DNA of 64,000 nucleotides from an uncultured Granulosicoccaceae bacterium (GCA_938035525.1 CALHOI010000020.1:1-64000); one strand, 5' to 3'. Shown: positions 26,934 through 38,229, counted from the first letter of the stretch. Notes: generated by a model not told the origin, from the sequence alone. Numbers and translations are program-made.

Positions 26934-27695
26934 CTAGCGGCTATACAGTAAATTAACAAGACCTATGACCGAAACCAGAATTAATCCTGTACCAATCACG
27001 CGTTCAAACTGCGCTTTATTGCCACTTAGCAGATATTCATGAGCCCTAAGCCCCAGATAATGGCCAGTGGCGGCCAGCGGGAATGTGAGCAATGCAAGTC
27101 GCCACTGCAAGTTGACGTCAGCCACGACGAAGGTCCCCAGTTTGAATAACACCATGATTATCCATAAAACAAAAAAAGTATCGCGCAGCTTTTCTTTGGC
27201 CAGATAACGGCCACCGGCGGCCACGATCAGCGGCGCACCAATAAGCGAAACACCACTAACATATCCACCGAAACTCAAAAAAACGGCGTCTGCCCATTTA
27301 CTGTTACTGGAAAAAACATAATTAGCAACGTACCCAATGCCATACAGCAAAGTGAACCCATAAACCATTGCTGACAAAAGCGTCGGCGGAAAACTAAGCA
27401 ATCCGATCAAACCCACCAGAAAAGGGATGGCTAAAGCCGCCGATATTTTCGCAAGGTTTAGCCAATCAACATTGCTGATTCTGGTTACGACGGTTAACGA
27501 AGAAAAAAACAACAGGTGACACGCAATAGCTGGAAGAAACACCAGCGGGTTGTTTTCAAACATGAGCAACAAAGGTAATGTCAGAGCGGCACCACCAAAA
27601 CCAAGACCAGATCGAACAAAACCACTCCAGACAAAACACAATGCAATGAGCAACAGTTGCCAAAGTGGCAACGTATCAAGCACGGTGTGAGTCAT
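26934..27695 (-). CDS. TauE/SafE-family membrane permease
   Basis: 253 residues with about eight membrane segments. The N-terminal GFVRSGLGFGGAALTLPLLL and mid-protein FGGYVSGVSLIGAPLIVA are the two halves of the TauE/SafE (former DUF81) repeat. The family exports sulfite or small organosulfur anions; the substrate here is unknown. Five bases upstream of its start is the end of tag. The 184-base gap on its other side shows no gene. Confidence 0.88.
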   Translation of the reverse strand: MTHTVLDTLPLWQLLLIALCFVWSGFVRSGLGFGGAALTLPLLLMFENNPLVFLPAIACHLLFFSSLTVVTRISNVDWLNLAKISAALAIPFLVGLIGLLSFPPTLLSAMVYGFTLLYGIGYVANYVFSSNSKWADAVFLSFGGYVSGVSLIGAPLIVAAGGRYLAKEKLRDTFFVLWIIMVLFKLGTFVVADVNLQWRLALLTFPLAATGHYLGLRAHEYLLSGNKAQFERVIGTGLILVSVIGLVNLLYSR

Positions 27696-27699
27696 GGCG

Positions 27700-28317
27700 T
27701 TATTTGGGCCAGTGTTTGGGGCGTTTGGTTTTAGCAGCCTTGGCCTGCACCGCTTTGTATTGCGGGCACGAAACCATATGATCGTTTACCATGCCACTGG
27801 CCTGCATAAACGCGTAACACGTGGTGCTGCCAACAAACTTGAAACCCTTTTTCTTTAACGATTTACTCATTAACGCTGACACATCGGTGCTTGATTGAAC
27901 CGTGGCCATTGTTTTGTGTTTGTTCTGGATAATGTTGTAGTCAACAAACGACCACAGGTAATCGACGAAAGATTCGCCCTCTTTTTCCATGGCAACAACC
28001 ACTTTGGCGTTATTGATCAGCGCTTCAATTTTTTGTCTGTGCCGAACAATGCCAGGATCCAGTACCAGCTTGTCTATCTTGGTTTTATTGAATCTGGCTA
28101 CCTTAGCGGCATCAAAATCAGCAAACAAGCGTCGGTAGTTTTCACGTTTATTGAGAATGGTTATCCAGCTTAACCCAGCCTGTGCGCCTTCCAGGTTGAT
28201 CATTTCGAAAAGCGATCTGGCGTCGTAGCACGGCACACCCCACTCAGTGTCGTGGTAGTCGATATAGAGTTCGCTGCTCAGACACCACCCGCAGCGCTTG
28301 TCTTTTTTATTGGCCAT
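27700..28317 (-). CDS. tag: DNA-3-methyladenine glycosylase I
   Basis: About 205 residues from the ATG at 28317 (MANKKDKRCGWC); an in-frame start at 28338 adds seven residues. Removes 3-methyladenine from alkylated DNA. Seen: zinc-site cysteines near the N-terminus (RCGWC) with YHDTEWGVP, FEMINLEGAQAGLSWITILNKR, FVGSTTCYAFMQASGMVNDH with the C-terminal zinc ligands. Length and motifs fit the Tag family. Confidence 0.96.
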   Translation of the reverse strand: MANKKDKRCGWCLSSELYIDYHDTEWGVPCYDARSLFEMINLEGAQAGLSWITILNKRENYRRLFADFDAAKVARFNKTKIDKLVLDPGIVRHRQKIEALINNAKVVVAMEKEGESFVDYLWSFVDYNIIQNKHKTMATVQSSTDVSALMSKSLKKKGFKFVGSTTCYAFMQASGMVNDHMVSCPQYKAVQAKAAKTKRPKHWPK

Positions 28318-28453
28318 GCTGCAATTGTGCACGTTCAATCACGACAGCACAATCACCTCAGAATACATTCTGAACCGAGAATAAGACTTAATATTACAGT
28401 GGAAATGTTTTTGGCCAGATGGGGAACCTGACCAGCTGACCAGTGCTAGACAA

Positions 28454-30601
28454 TCAAGTGCCGAACTTTTTTTGCTCAGCGTTATGCAAACTGACCACAT
28501 TTTCGGGGTCGTCAACGCCTTGAACGCCTTGTGGCCATTTGCGCAGCCACGCAAGGTACATAGCAACTGGCATCGGTTTACTGATGAAATAACCCTGGGC
28601 AATGTCGCAGCCTTGAGATTGCAGGAATTCAAGCTGATCTTCATCCTCAACGCCTTCGGCAACCACCTTCATATTAAAGTGCTTACCCAGGCCCAATACC
28701 GCTTCAACAATGGCAACATCATCGTTATCACTTGATATGTCAGTGATAAATGCTCGGTCAATTTTCAGTGTGTGAACCGGAAATCGTTTCAGGTAAGCCA
28801 ACGAAGAATAACCGGTACCAAAATCATCTATCGCCAAACCCAGACCAAAACGACTGAGTTCGTGAAGGGAGTTGATCACCTCTTCGGGGTCATGCATAAC
28901 CGCACTTTCGGTTATTTCGAGCTCTAGAAATTCGGGTGGCAATTTAGTATCTGTCAGCGCTTTGCTGACCATGGGTAACAAGTTACCATCAGTGAACTGC
29001 ACCGTTGATATATTCACTGCAATGTTCAGGGTGCTGAATCCCAATTGCTGCAACTTTCTGGTCTCTTTACAGGCCGTTCGTAAAATCCATTCACCCAGCT
29101 CAATGATCAGACCGGCCTCTTCAGCCACAGGTACAAACACCTCAGGAGAAATAAACCCTTTGGTTGGGTGTTTCCATCGCACCAAAGCCTCAGCGCCGGT
29201 AACCTGTCGTGTATTTATGTTTACTTTGGGCTGATAGTAAACTTCAAACTGCCCTTCTTGCAGAGCAACTTTCAGGTCGGTCTCAAGGCGGATTCGCGCG
29301 GTAAGGCGAGAGCGCATCTTTTCGTTAAACAGTTGATATTGATTCTTACCGTTACTCTTTGCTTCCTGCAAGGCCACGGCAGCGTTGTTGACGATTTCCT
29401 CGCCCATCATTTCCTCATCATGCCCGGTATGAACATCATTAGGAAAACATGATATCCCCACAGACACGGCCGCTTTCAATGTGAAGCCGCGATATTCGTA
29501 TGGTGCTGTCGCAATATTCATGACCCGTCGGGCTATCTCTTCCGCTGATTCGCGGTCGGCAATACTCTTTTGTATGACAACAAATTCGTCACCATCGAGT
29601 CGAGCAACCAGGTCAATATCGCGCATCATGGTGTGCAAACGATTACCGATTTCGGCCACCATTTTGTCACCAACCAAGTGCCCGTATTGATCATTAAAGA
29701 ATTTGAAGTTATCCAGATCGACAAGAAAAACCACAAACGGCTCATTATTCTCAACCGCATCAGCCACGGTGCGCTTCAGCTTGTCCTCAAACATCAGACG
29801 ATTGGGCAGATGAGTGAGCGGATCGTGATGAGCCGCAAACTCTAAGTACTGCTGCTTTACCTTAACCTGACGGGCGGCGCGCTGTTGCGCTTCTATGAGG
29901 TTATTGAATTCATCAGCCAAACCGTTCAAGTCTTCTGTGTCAGTGTACTCAATGGTTTCCGGCACTCTTCCCTGACTGGTTTCGCGACTTTCACGCAGGC
30001 TGTCAGTCAAATTTGCAACCGGATAAATGTAAGCCCTATTGGTACCCCTCAAAGTCACAAATCCGGCAATAACACTGATGATCAGTGATGCCAGTACGGT
30101 TAGCAGTGAAAAATACAACGATTTTGAAGACAATTCGGATGTGTCGATTCGCGCAGTGGCCAGTACGCGCCCTCTGTTGCTTTCCAGAAACCACAACACA
30201 TCGATAGAACCGCGACGATTTTTGCTTTTCTGGTCCGCAGCACTTGCCAGGCTTTCAAATTCAGGCAGTTCACCTTGGGTTATAACTGGGTTACCGCCAG
30301 TATCTGTCAGCAGCAAACCCACCATCGCAGAGTTAATCAGGCTTTGCGTATTGTCCAGTGTATCCTGATCACTGTAGCGAACAAATCTTTGCAGGTTGGA
30401 GCGCTCTTGATCTATCAGCGCATTAACGTTTTGATGATATCGGGTGTACAGCAAAGGCAGTAGCGTTAGCAGTTGGGCAATAAACACCGTGCACAAAACA
30501 ACGACAGCCAGCTTTCTGGCTGGTCGTGAACTTGATAGCTTGTCAAGTACGTTGTTTATCATTAAAAAAGTTGCTTCTACACCATCAATTAGCCGGACCA
30601 A
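28454..30601 (-). CDS. Membrane-bound GGDEF-EAL cyclic-di-GMP enzyme
   Basis: 715 residues. Two membrane segments (about 30-52 and 162-185) flank a ~110-residue periplasmic sensor; a HAMP-like segment (190-250) leads to GGDEF (about 265-430) and EAL (445-690). The EAL domain has all usual motifs (EALVRW, NIS, LEITES, DDFGTGYSS, KIDRAFI, AEGVE) and should hydrolyse c-di-GMP. The GGDEF motif reads ARLDGDEF, with Asp in place of the first Gly, so cyclase activity is less certain; the inhibitory RxxD site (RDID) is kept. The alternative start at Met14 is possible. Downstream of groEL but behind a strong terminator, so transcribed separately. Confidence 0.94.
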   Translation of the reverse strand: MVRLIDGVEATFLMINNVLDKLSSSRPARKLAVVVLCTVFIAQLLTLLPLLYTRYHQNVNALIDQERSNLQRFVRYSDQDTLDNTQSLINSAMVGLLLTDTGGNPVITQGELPEFESLASAADQKSKNRRGSIDVLWFLESNRGRVLATARIDTSELSSKSLYFSLLTVLASLIISVIAGFVTLRGTNRAYIYPVANLTDSLRESRETSQGRVPETIEYTDTEDLNGLADEFNNLIEAQQRAARQVKVKQQYLEFAAHHDPLTHLPNRLMFEDKLKRTVADAVENNEPFVVFLVDLDNFKFFNDQYGHLVGDKMVAEIGNRLHTMMRDIDLVARLDGDEFVVIQKSIADRESAEEIARRVMNIATAPYEYRGFTLKAAVSVGISCFPNDVHTGHDEEMMGEEIVNNAAVALQEAKSNGKNQYQLFNEKMRSRLTARIRLETDLKVALQEGQFEVYYQPKVNINTRQVTGAEALVRWKHPTKGFISPEVFVPVAEEAGLIIELGEWILRTACKETRKLQQLGFSTLNIAVNISTVQFTDGNLLPMVSKALTDTKLPPEFLELEITESAVMHDPEEVINSLHELSRFGLGLAIDDFGTGYSSLAYLKRFPVHTLKIDRAFITDISSDNDDVAIVEAVLGLGKHFNMKVVAEGVEDEDQLEFLQSQGCDIAQGYFISKPMPVAMYLAWLRKWPQGVQGVDDPENVVSLHNAEQKKFGT

Positions 30602-30837
30602 TAGCTGATGACAGGCCCAACATCATCACCTTTGCCTCGATCAGGCACACAAGAGTCTTCTCCCTCCACTAGAATATCGGCACCTGATACCGGCTCTGTA
30701 GCTCATTTGATCGATGGTAAGTAAAAGAAAATGCTGGAAAATCGGGTGAGCAATCCAAGTGTCCTGATTTGGACTCAAATCAACGATTTTGGGGGTTAAA
30801 GCGTTAACCGGTTCACATAAATCTGGTTTTTGCGAAC

Positions 30838-30862
30838 AAAAAAAACCCCGCTAAAAGCGGGG
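30838..30862 (-). terminator. Rho-independent terminator of groES-groEL
   Basis: On the minus strand, stem GCCCCGC/GCGGGG-type (CCCCGC at 30846-30851 pairs with GCGGGG at 30857-30862) with a five-base loop, followed by eight T. It lies about 35 bases past the groEL stop. The rest of the 295-base gap to the GGDEF/EAL gene (30602-30837) holds no gene. Confidence 0.9.
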
Positions 30863-30896
30863 CTCTTTTTCGATCATTTGCGCTATGTGCGCTGGG

Positions 30897-32573
<1,677 letters not shown>

Positions 32574-32593
32574 TCAGATGGCTGCTCTTCCAA

Positions 32594-32625
32594 GGCAATC
32601 CGCGGCAATGGCAATCCGCCGCAAA
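32594..32625. repeat. 16 bp direct tandem repeat between groES and groEL
   Basis: GGCAATCCGCGGCAAT (32594-32609) is followed at once by GGCAATCCGCCGCAAA (32610-32625). It sits in the 109-base gap between groES and groEL. Confidence 0.75.
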
Positions 32626-32664
32626 GACAATTGGCCGTGGAGATCAGCACAAAAAAGGGGAAAC

Positions 32665-32955
32665 TTAGCCTTCGAAAACGCCCATGATGTCGTCTTCACG
32701 CATCACCAGCAGATCTTCACCGTCAATTTTGATTTCGGTACCGGAATACTTACCAAACATCACTTGATCACCGGCTTTCACGTCCAAAGGACGGACATCA
32801 CCGTTCTCAGCAATTTTGCCTTTTCCGACTGAAATAACTTCGCCGCGAACCGGCTTTTCAGTAGCGGAATCAGGGATCACGATGCCACCAGCACTGGTGC
32901 GTTCCTCTTCCATGCGCTTGATGACCACGCGGTCATGCAAAGGACGAATATTCAT
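32665..32955 (-). CDS. groES: Co-chaperonin GroES (10 kDa)
   Basis: 96 residues, standard size. The lid of the GroEL chamber. Seen: [21 protein letters not shown] at the start, the mobile loop ([12 protein letters not shown]), [30 protein letters not shown] and the C-terminal [12 protein letters not shown]. First gene of the operon. Confidence 0.98.
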   Translation of the reverse strand: MNIRPLHDRVVIKRMEEERTSAGGIVIPDSATEKPVRGEVISVGKGKIAENGDVRPLDVKAGDQVMFGKYSGTEIKIDGEDLLVMREDDIMGVFEG

Positions 32956-33005
32956 ATGTTCAAACTCCAGAACAGGTTGTTAAAGGGGTCGCGATGAGGC
33001 AATTA

Positions 33006-33032
33006 TTAGCACTCACCATTAGCGAGTGCTAA
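33006..33032. promoter_or_regulatory. CIRCE operator (HrcA site) upstream of groES
   Basis: TTAGCACTC (33006-33014), nine-base spacer, GAGTGCTAA (33024-33032): a perfect match to the CIRCE inverted repeat that the repressor HrcA binds. It overlaps the last base of the -10 element of the groES promoter, so bound HrcA would block transcription. No hrcA gene is in the window. Confidence 0.95.
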
Positions 33033-33059
33033 TTCTAATGATGGTTGAAACTAAATCAA
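33032..33059 (-). promoter_or_regulatory. sigma70-type promoter of groES-groEL
   Basis: Minus-strand -35 TTGATT (33059-33054), 16-base spacer, -10 TAGAAT (33037-33032), next to CIRCE. No clear sigma32 promoter was recognised here, which fits HrcA-type rather than sigma32-type heat control. Confidence 0.65.
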
Positions 33060-33091
33060 GTGGTAGAGAAAAAAAATGTCGACCAAGCGGC

Positions 33092-33595
33092 CTAATCAAC
33101 GCGCCGATAATCACCCTCAATAACATCCGGGTCTTTTTTGCCCGAACCGGCAGCCTGTGCAGGCCCGCTACCCGCCTGTGATGGCCTCGCTCCAGGGTTG
33201 CCGCCGGTACCGCCAACCGACGCACCACCGACAAATACGTTCATATTGGACAAAGAGTTGTTCGCCAGCTTCTTCGCCAAAAAGCGACGGGTAACAGGCA
33301 CTAAAGTGCAGAAACCTATGGCATCAGTGATAAAACCTGGTGTCAGCAGCAAAACACCACCAATGAGCAGCAGCAGACCTTCCAACATTTGTAACGCGGG
33401 CATCTCACCTTGTTGCATCCGCAACTGGGCCTTATTCAGGGTCGCCATCCCCTGTTGTCTGAGCATAAAAGTGCCGACAAACGCCGTCAAAATCACGATA
33501 CCAATCGTTGTCCAGCCGCCAATTGCCCCGCCCACCTTGATCAAAACGGCGATCTCGACTATTGGCATAATAATAAACAGTAAAAACAGGTAGGG
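33092..33595 (-). CDS. fxsA: FxsA-family membrane protein
   Basis: About 167 residues from the ATG at 33595 (MPYLFLLFIIMPIVEIAV); an upstream in-frame codon at 33616 adds seven. The N-terminal FxsA domain has four hydrophobic segments with the family's IMPIVEIAVLIKVG, MLRQQGMATL, and LLTPGFITDAIGF. In E. coli FxsA (suppressor of F exclusion) affects phage T7 exclusion by the F plasmid. The C-terminus is a Gly/Pro-rich tail. Often found beside groES-groEL, as here. Confidence 0.92.
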   Translation of the reverse strand, partial: PYLFLLFIIMPIVEIAVLIKVGGAIGGWTTIGIVILTAFVGTFMLRQQGMATLNKAQLRMQQGEMPALQMLEGLLLLIGGVLLLTPGFITDAIGFCTLVPVTRRFLAKKLANNSLSNMNVFVGGASVGGTGGNPGARPSQAGSGPAQAAGSGKKDPDVIEGDYRRVD

Positions 33596-33839
33596 CATAA
33601 TTGCGCTCCAGCACACGATAATGGATGAACCTATCGATTCGTCGGGGTTCTTACAAGGGCTTGGTGCAGATTACGTTAGTCCTGACGATAGTTCCCAGGG
33701 CAGCCCCAAGCGTAGTCTCGGGTAGTCCCGACGATAATCGCAAAGGGCAATAATCTGTCACCCCCAAGCGTTTAATACTAACACCAGGCACAAAACCGGA
33801 TTGACCTGCAGCTGTGCTGCTAAAATTTGATATGTACAT

Positions 33840-36446
33840 ATGAAGGCTAACCCGTCAGCAACAATCAAAGCTACTCAACGCCGAGCGTCGCTGCGCCCGC
33901 TGGCGATGATGAGGTCTGTGCGTCAATCTCCACGACTCGGTTTTGGGCAGCTGAGTTTTCTGCTGCCCAAAAGGCTGTTGTCGAACGTACTGTTACCGGT
34001 ATTACTATTACTCACTGTTCCGGCGCATGCGCTCGAATCACTGTTTGGTAGCAGCGCCGAACCACTGCAGGTAGAAGAAGCCTTCGCACCTGAACTACTG
34101 TCATCGTCTGCTAACGACATTACCGTTCGGTTCAATGTGGCAGACGAGTATTTCCTGTATCAAAAGAAATTCAACTTCGAGTTGGACGATCCTTCGGTTG
34201 AACTACAAACGCCAAGCTATCCACCTTCCATCGTTCAGGAAGATGAGTTTTTTGGCAAAAGCCACGTCCATCGTGGTCAAACCGACGTCACCATACCGGT
34301 TGCACACACAGGTGAAGCAAAATCACTTGAGTTAACGGTCGGTTATCAAGGCTGTGCCGACATGGGCTTGTGCTACCCACCCACTAAAGTGCAATTTAAC
34401 GTTGACTTGCCAGCCAACAATAACAGCACCAATATTGCTGTTGCACAAGCAGATGCGGCGCAAAGCGATATCGCTCCTGCAAAAACCAGCATCAACGATT
34501 TACTAAAACCCAAACTTGACTTCGGCGGTGAGGAAGCACCTTTACTGTCTCCCGATGTGGCATTCGTGCCTTCTATTCTAAAAGCTGCCGATGGTGAAAT
34601 AGAGCTAAGGTGGTTTATTGAACCTGGGTATTATTTGTATCGCGATAAAATCAACTTTACGTTGGCCGATACAAATGGCGCAGAGGTTGCCAGCTTTGAT
34701 GTTGATCGCGGCATCATGGAAAACGATGCCTACTTTGGCAACGTTGAAATATTACGGGAGGTTGCAGGCGCAAGAATCAAACTGGCGCAAGCACAAAGCC
34801 TGACAACAGCCACGCTTAACATTCACTCCCAAGGCTGTGCCGACATTGGCGTGTGTTTTCCACCGCAGACGACTTCGCTACCAATCAGTTTTACCAATTC
34901 AGCGAGCAACGCGATCGGCGCAATCGCGAAAGCCGGAGCTGGTGATACCGGCGGTGGTATGAGCGCGATTGCCGACACAAGTTCTGCCCAAGCCAATTCA
35001 AACATCAGCGCTGTCACGACTGTTAGTAACGCTAGCGGCAACAGCACAACGGCTAACACCACACCCGTCAGCGCTAACACATCGAGCAGCGGCACCACTG
35101 TCTCAAATGTTGTTGAGAAACCCGTAAGCGAGCAAGACAAACTGACGCAGCTGCTTGAGGCCGGTAACTTGGGTTTTATTGCTCTGGCATTTTACGGTGC
35201 CGGGCTTCTTCTGGCCTTCACAGCCTGCATGTACCCCATGATTCCAATACTGTCGAGCCTGATAGCCGGACAAGGAACAAAGCTGAGCACCACTAAAGCT
35301 TTTGGCTTGTCTGCGGTTTACGTTTTATCAATGGCATCGGTGTTTGCTGTAGTGGGCGTTCTGGTCGGCCTGTCCGGGTTCAACATTCAACCGCTGTTCC
35401 AAAACCCCTGGGTATTAAGTGCGTTTGCGGCTTTGTTTGTGTTGCTGGCCCTATCAATGTTCGGTGTATTCCAATTACAAATGCCAAGCGCCATTCAAAC
35501 CAAAGTATCAGAGCTATCCAACAAACAATCTGGCGGCACCTGGTCTGGTGTTGCGTTAATGGGCATGTTGTCGGCGTTAATCGTTGGACCATGCGTCACA
35601 CCACCTCTGGTTGCCGCATTAGCCTACATAGCCAACACTGGCGACGCTGCTATTGGTGGTATAGCACTGTTTGCAATCGGTATTGGCATGGGGACACCGT
35701 TGCTGCTTATCGGTACATCACTCGGACGCTTTTTACCTAAGGCCGGCGGCTGGATGGATACCACACAACGCGTATTCGGCATCATTTTGTTAATCGTGGC
35801 CATCTACATGTTGTCAAGATTTTTACCCGGCAACGTCATCATGCTGATGTTTGCCGTACTCGCCATATTCACGGGTGTGTATTTCGGCGCAACCGATCGA
35901 CTTGATAACACCAGCCGCGGCATCCATCGTTTCGGTAAAAGCGTGGGCCTGGTGTCTCTGGTTTACGGCTTTGTATTAATGGTTGGCGCATTAGCCGGTG
36001 GTACCAGCATGCTCTCGCCATTACAAAGTCTGGTCGGTAACAGCGGAGGCAATGGCGTCAACGGCAACGCAGTGGCCGAGCATCTTACTTTTCAGCGCGT
36101 TAAAAATGAAGCCGAATTAGATTCGGTTCTGGCCAATGCAAAGGCACAAGGACGACCCGTCATGTTCGACTTTTACGCCGACTGGTGTATCAGCTGTAAA
36201 GAAATGGAAGCATTCACCTTTACCGACCCAAGGGTTCAAGAACAACTGCGCGATGCAGTGTTGATTCAGGCTGATGTCACCGAAAACAACGATGATGACA
36301 AAGCCCTGTTAAAAAGATTCAGCTTGTTCGGGCCTCCGGCTATTATGCTGTACGACCGTTCAGGCACTGAGCTGACAGCTGGCCGTGTTGTGGGATTTAT
36401 GAAGGCTGATAAATTCAATACGCATTTACAAGCCTATTTAAACTGA
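33840..36446 (+). CDS. dsbD: Thiol:disulfide interchange protein DsbD with duplicated N-terminal domain
   Basis: 868 residues, about 300 longer than E. coli DsbD. It passes electrons from cytoplasmic thioredoxin across the inner membrane to periplasmic disulfide partners. After the signal segment (LLSNVLLPVLLLLTVPAHA) come two nDsbD domains in tandem: the first with C172/C178 in GCADMGLCYPP, the second with C333/C339 in GCADIGVCFPP. A Ser/Thr/Asn-rich linker leads to the eight-helix membrane domain (C463 in FTACMYPM, C585 in VGPCVTPP) and a thioredoxin-like domain (C783/C786 in DWCISCK). All cysteines needed for relay are kept, and the extra domain has its own pair. The 223-base gap upstream holds an imperfect long direct repeat but no gene. 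Confidence 0.95.
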   Translation: MKANPSATIKATQRRASLRPLAMMRSVRQSPRLGFGQLSFLLPKRLLSNVLLPVLLLLTVPAHALESLFGSSAEPLQVEEAFAPELLSSSANDITVRFNVADEYFLYQKKFNFELDDPSVELQTPSYPPSIVQEDEFFGKSHVHRGQTDVTIPVAHTGEAKSLELTVGYQGCADMGLCYPPTKVQFNVDLPANNNSTNIAVAQADAAQSDIAPAKTSINDLLKPKLDFGGEEAPLLSPDVAFVPSILKAADGEIELRWFIEPGYYLYRDKINFTLADTNGAEVASFDVDRGIMENDAYFGNVEILREVAGARIKLAQAQSLTTATLNIHSQGCADIGVCFPPQTTSLPISFTNSASNAIGAIAKAGAGDTGGGMSAIADTSSAQANSNISAVTTVSNASGNSTTANTTPVSANTSSSGTTVSNVVEKPVSEQDKLTQLLEAGNLGFIALAFYGAGLLLAFTACMYPMIPILSSLIAGQGTKLSTTKAFGLSAVYVLSMASVFAVVGVLVGLSGFNIQPLFQNPWVLSAFAALFVLLALSMFGVFQLQMPSAIQTKVSELSNKQSGGTWSGVALMGMLSALIVGPCVTPPLVAALAYIANTGDAAIGGIALFAIGIGMGTPLLLIGTSLGRFLPKAGGWMDTTQRVFGIILLIVAIYMLSRFLPGNVIMLMFAVLAIFTGVYFGATDRLDNTSRGIHRFGKSVGLVSLVYGFVLMVGALAGGTSMLSPLQSLVGNSGGNGVNGNAVAEHLTFQRVKNEAELDSVLANAKAQGRPVMFDFYADWCISCKEMEAFTFTDPRVQEQLRDAVLIQADVTENNDDDKALLKRFSLFGPPAIMLYDRSGTELTAGRVVGFMKADKFNTHLQAYLN

Positions 36447-36491
36447 TCAAATTGCGTCGCTCGTTAAATCGCAACCGAAGGCGGCGTCGCT

Positions 36492-37682
36492 CTATATTTT
36501 CAACCAGCGGGCAAAGTATGCGCCAGCCAGCCCCACAGCCAGGCAAATCAAACCGCCCGAGTACCAGTGACCGCTAAATTCGACCATACGTGTTACAAGC
36601 ACTGGCCCCATCGTCTGACCGATTCCGGCTCCCGAGAGCATAAAACCAATCACAACACCTGTCCCGGCAGCAGATGATGCAATGAGTCCGGCAGTGCTAA
36701 ACAAGGTGCCGGGTATAACGCCGCTAATGCTGGTCATCAGCAGTGCAAAAATGATTGACCAAGTGGGGTCTTGAATAGCGAAGGTTAGCATGGCAAAAAA
36801 ACCAGCCAGCAAGGATGCGTAAACCAATATATGCGTGCGTTTTAACCCAAAGTTGATTAACCAACCGGCGGAGAAGTTGCCGATACCATTGGCAAAAACA
36901 ATCAACGCAACCCAGTAGGATGCCATCGACAGCGCTACACCCGATTCACTAACCAGCATGGTGGGAAAGTATGCCGTTAAAGCGACATACTGAAATGAGT
37001 AACACATAAAACACAATACAGCTGCAATTGAATTTCGCTTTTTCAAGTCGTGCTTATTCACCGACATGGTTTGAATTTGCTGCTTTATTTTGATACCTAA
37101 ACTGTGTTGGTGTCGAATACACACAATGGTGGCAGCAATCACTCCAAGCAGAGACAGCACGCCCGATACAACCCAAGGCAACCGCCAACCACCTATCTCG
37201 TGCAGTGTTGGCGCAAGTAACAACATGGTGCCAGTACCAACAGACATAAACGAGCCCCATAAGCCAAGCACCACGGGGGTGTCTTTGGTGGTGGATAGGT
37301 GACCCATAAGAACCGGCAGTGCAACGACTGCCATTATCCAACCAAGCCCTTCCAGCATACGAGTCAACATTAAAACGGCAACACTGGATGTCAACAGGCC
37401 AAGGAAGCTGCCTAGCATGCCAAGACAAATACCGGTTATTGCGAACGCTACGTAACCTAACCGCGCGACCACAATGCCAATGGGTAATCCACAAAGGGCG
37501 ATTAACACTGCATAGATTGCAACCAGGTTGCCTGATTGCGCCAACGACATATTAAATTCGGCCGATAACAGTGGCAGAGCCACCGGCAACTTGCCTATAT
37601 GCAGAGCCACCGTGCACCCGCACAAGTAGAGCGTAATGACAGCCGGCCAATTCGTGCTGGATTGTTGATCATGTTGAACCAT
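36492..37682 (-). CDS. MFS transporter (CynX/NimT-like)
   Basis: 396 residues, twelve predicted membrane segments. The family signatures are GLPIGIVVARLGYVAF after helix 2 and a matching central break near KQQIQTMSVNKHDLKKR. Closest in style to the CynX/NimT anion-porter branch; substrate unknown. It converges with dsbD across 45 bases and stands apart from the sugar locus. Confidence 0.85.
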   Translation of the reverse strand: MVQHDQQSSTNWPAVITLYLCGCTVALHIGKLPVALPLLSAEFNMSLAQSGNLVAIYAVLIALCGLPIGIVVARLGYVAFAITGICLGMLGSFLGLLTSSVAVLMLTRMLEGLGWIMAVVALPVLMGHLSTTKDTPVVLGLWGSFMSVGTGTMLLLAPTLHEIGGWRLPWVVSGVLSLLGVIAATIVCIRHQHSLGIKIKQQIQTMSVNKHDLKKRNSIAAVLCFMCYSFQYVALTAYFPTMLVSESGVALSMASYWVALIVFANGIGNFSAGWLINFGLKRTHILVYASLLAGFFAMLTFAIQDPTWSIIFALLMTSISGVIPGTLFSTAGLIASSAAGTGVVIGFMLSGAGIGQTMGPVLVTRMVEFSGHWYSGGLICLAVGLAGAYFARWLKI

Positions 37683-37843
37683 CGAAGCAGCCTACACCAA
37701 AGCACAGTGATTGGCTTAATACACTGGGATACGCTTGAACAAAACAACCAAGTCCTTACTGACAGTTGGAATGCGCCCCAACCGCCAGCAATTGATCAAC
37801 AACCAGACTTTGTGTAAAACTGTCGCCTTAACTCTAATAAGGT

Positions 37844-38167
37844 GTGCACACGTTGGCGGCGAAAAATAAATTTGGTCACTGCGAACTTTGCAACCGCACA
37901 ACCCACCTGACCTTTCACCACCTTATTCCTCGCAAACTGCACAGGCGCAAGCACTTTAAAAAGCGCTACGATAAGTCATCGCTAGATGCTGGCATTGACT
38001 TGTGCAGAGACTGTCACAAGGGCATTCACAAATTGTTTGACGAAATGACGCTTGGCAAAGAGCTCAACACAAAAGCCCAGTTGTTAGCTCACCCAAGTGT
38101 TTCTCGGCACTGCGAATGGGTGGCTCGTCAAAAGCTGTTGAAGACGGGTAGCAGCACACAAAAATAA
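37844..38167 (+). CDS. Small HNH-type nuclease-like protein
   Basis: 107 residues, GTG start. A compact zinc-binding HNH-like motif: GHCELC, FHHLIPRKLHRRKHF, and LCRDCHKGIHKLF, with two CxxC pairs and the HH of the beta-beta-alpha-metal fold. Such small proteins are found chromosomally in many marine gammaproteobacteria; no partner gene is beside it. It lies alone between two minus-strand genes. Nuclease activity is inferred from the motif only. Confidence 0.75.
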   Translation: MHTLAAKNKFGHCELCNRTTHLTFHHLIPRKLHRRKHFKKRYDKSSLDAGIDLCRDCHKGIHKLFDEMTLGKELNTKAQLLAHPSVSRHCEWVARQKLLKTGSSTQK

Positions 38168-38229
38168 ACTATTGGTGACCACAGTGCCAAGCCAATTGAC
38201 ATTCAAAACAGCGTGCCAAACAACGGCCA

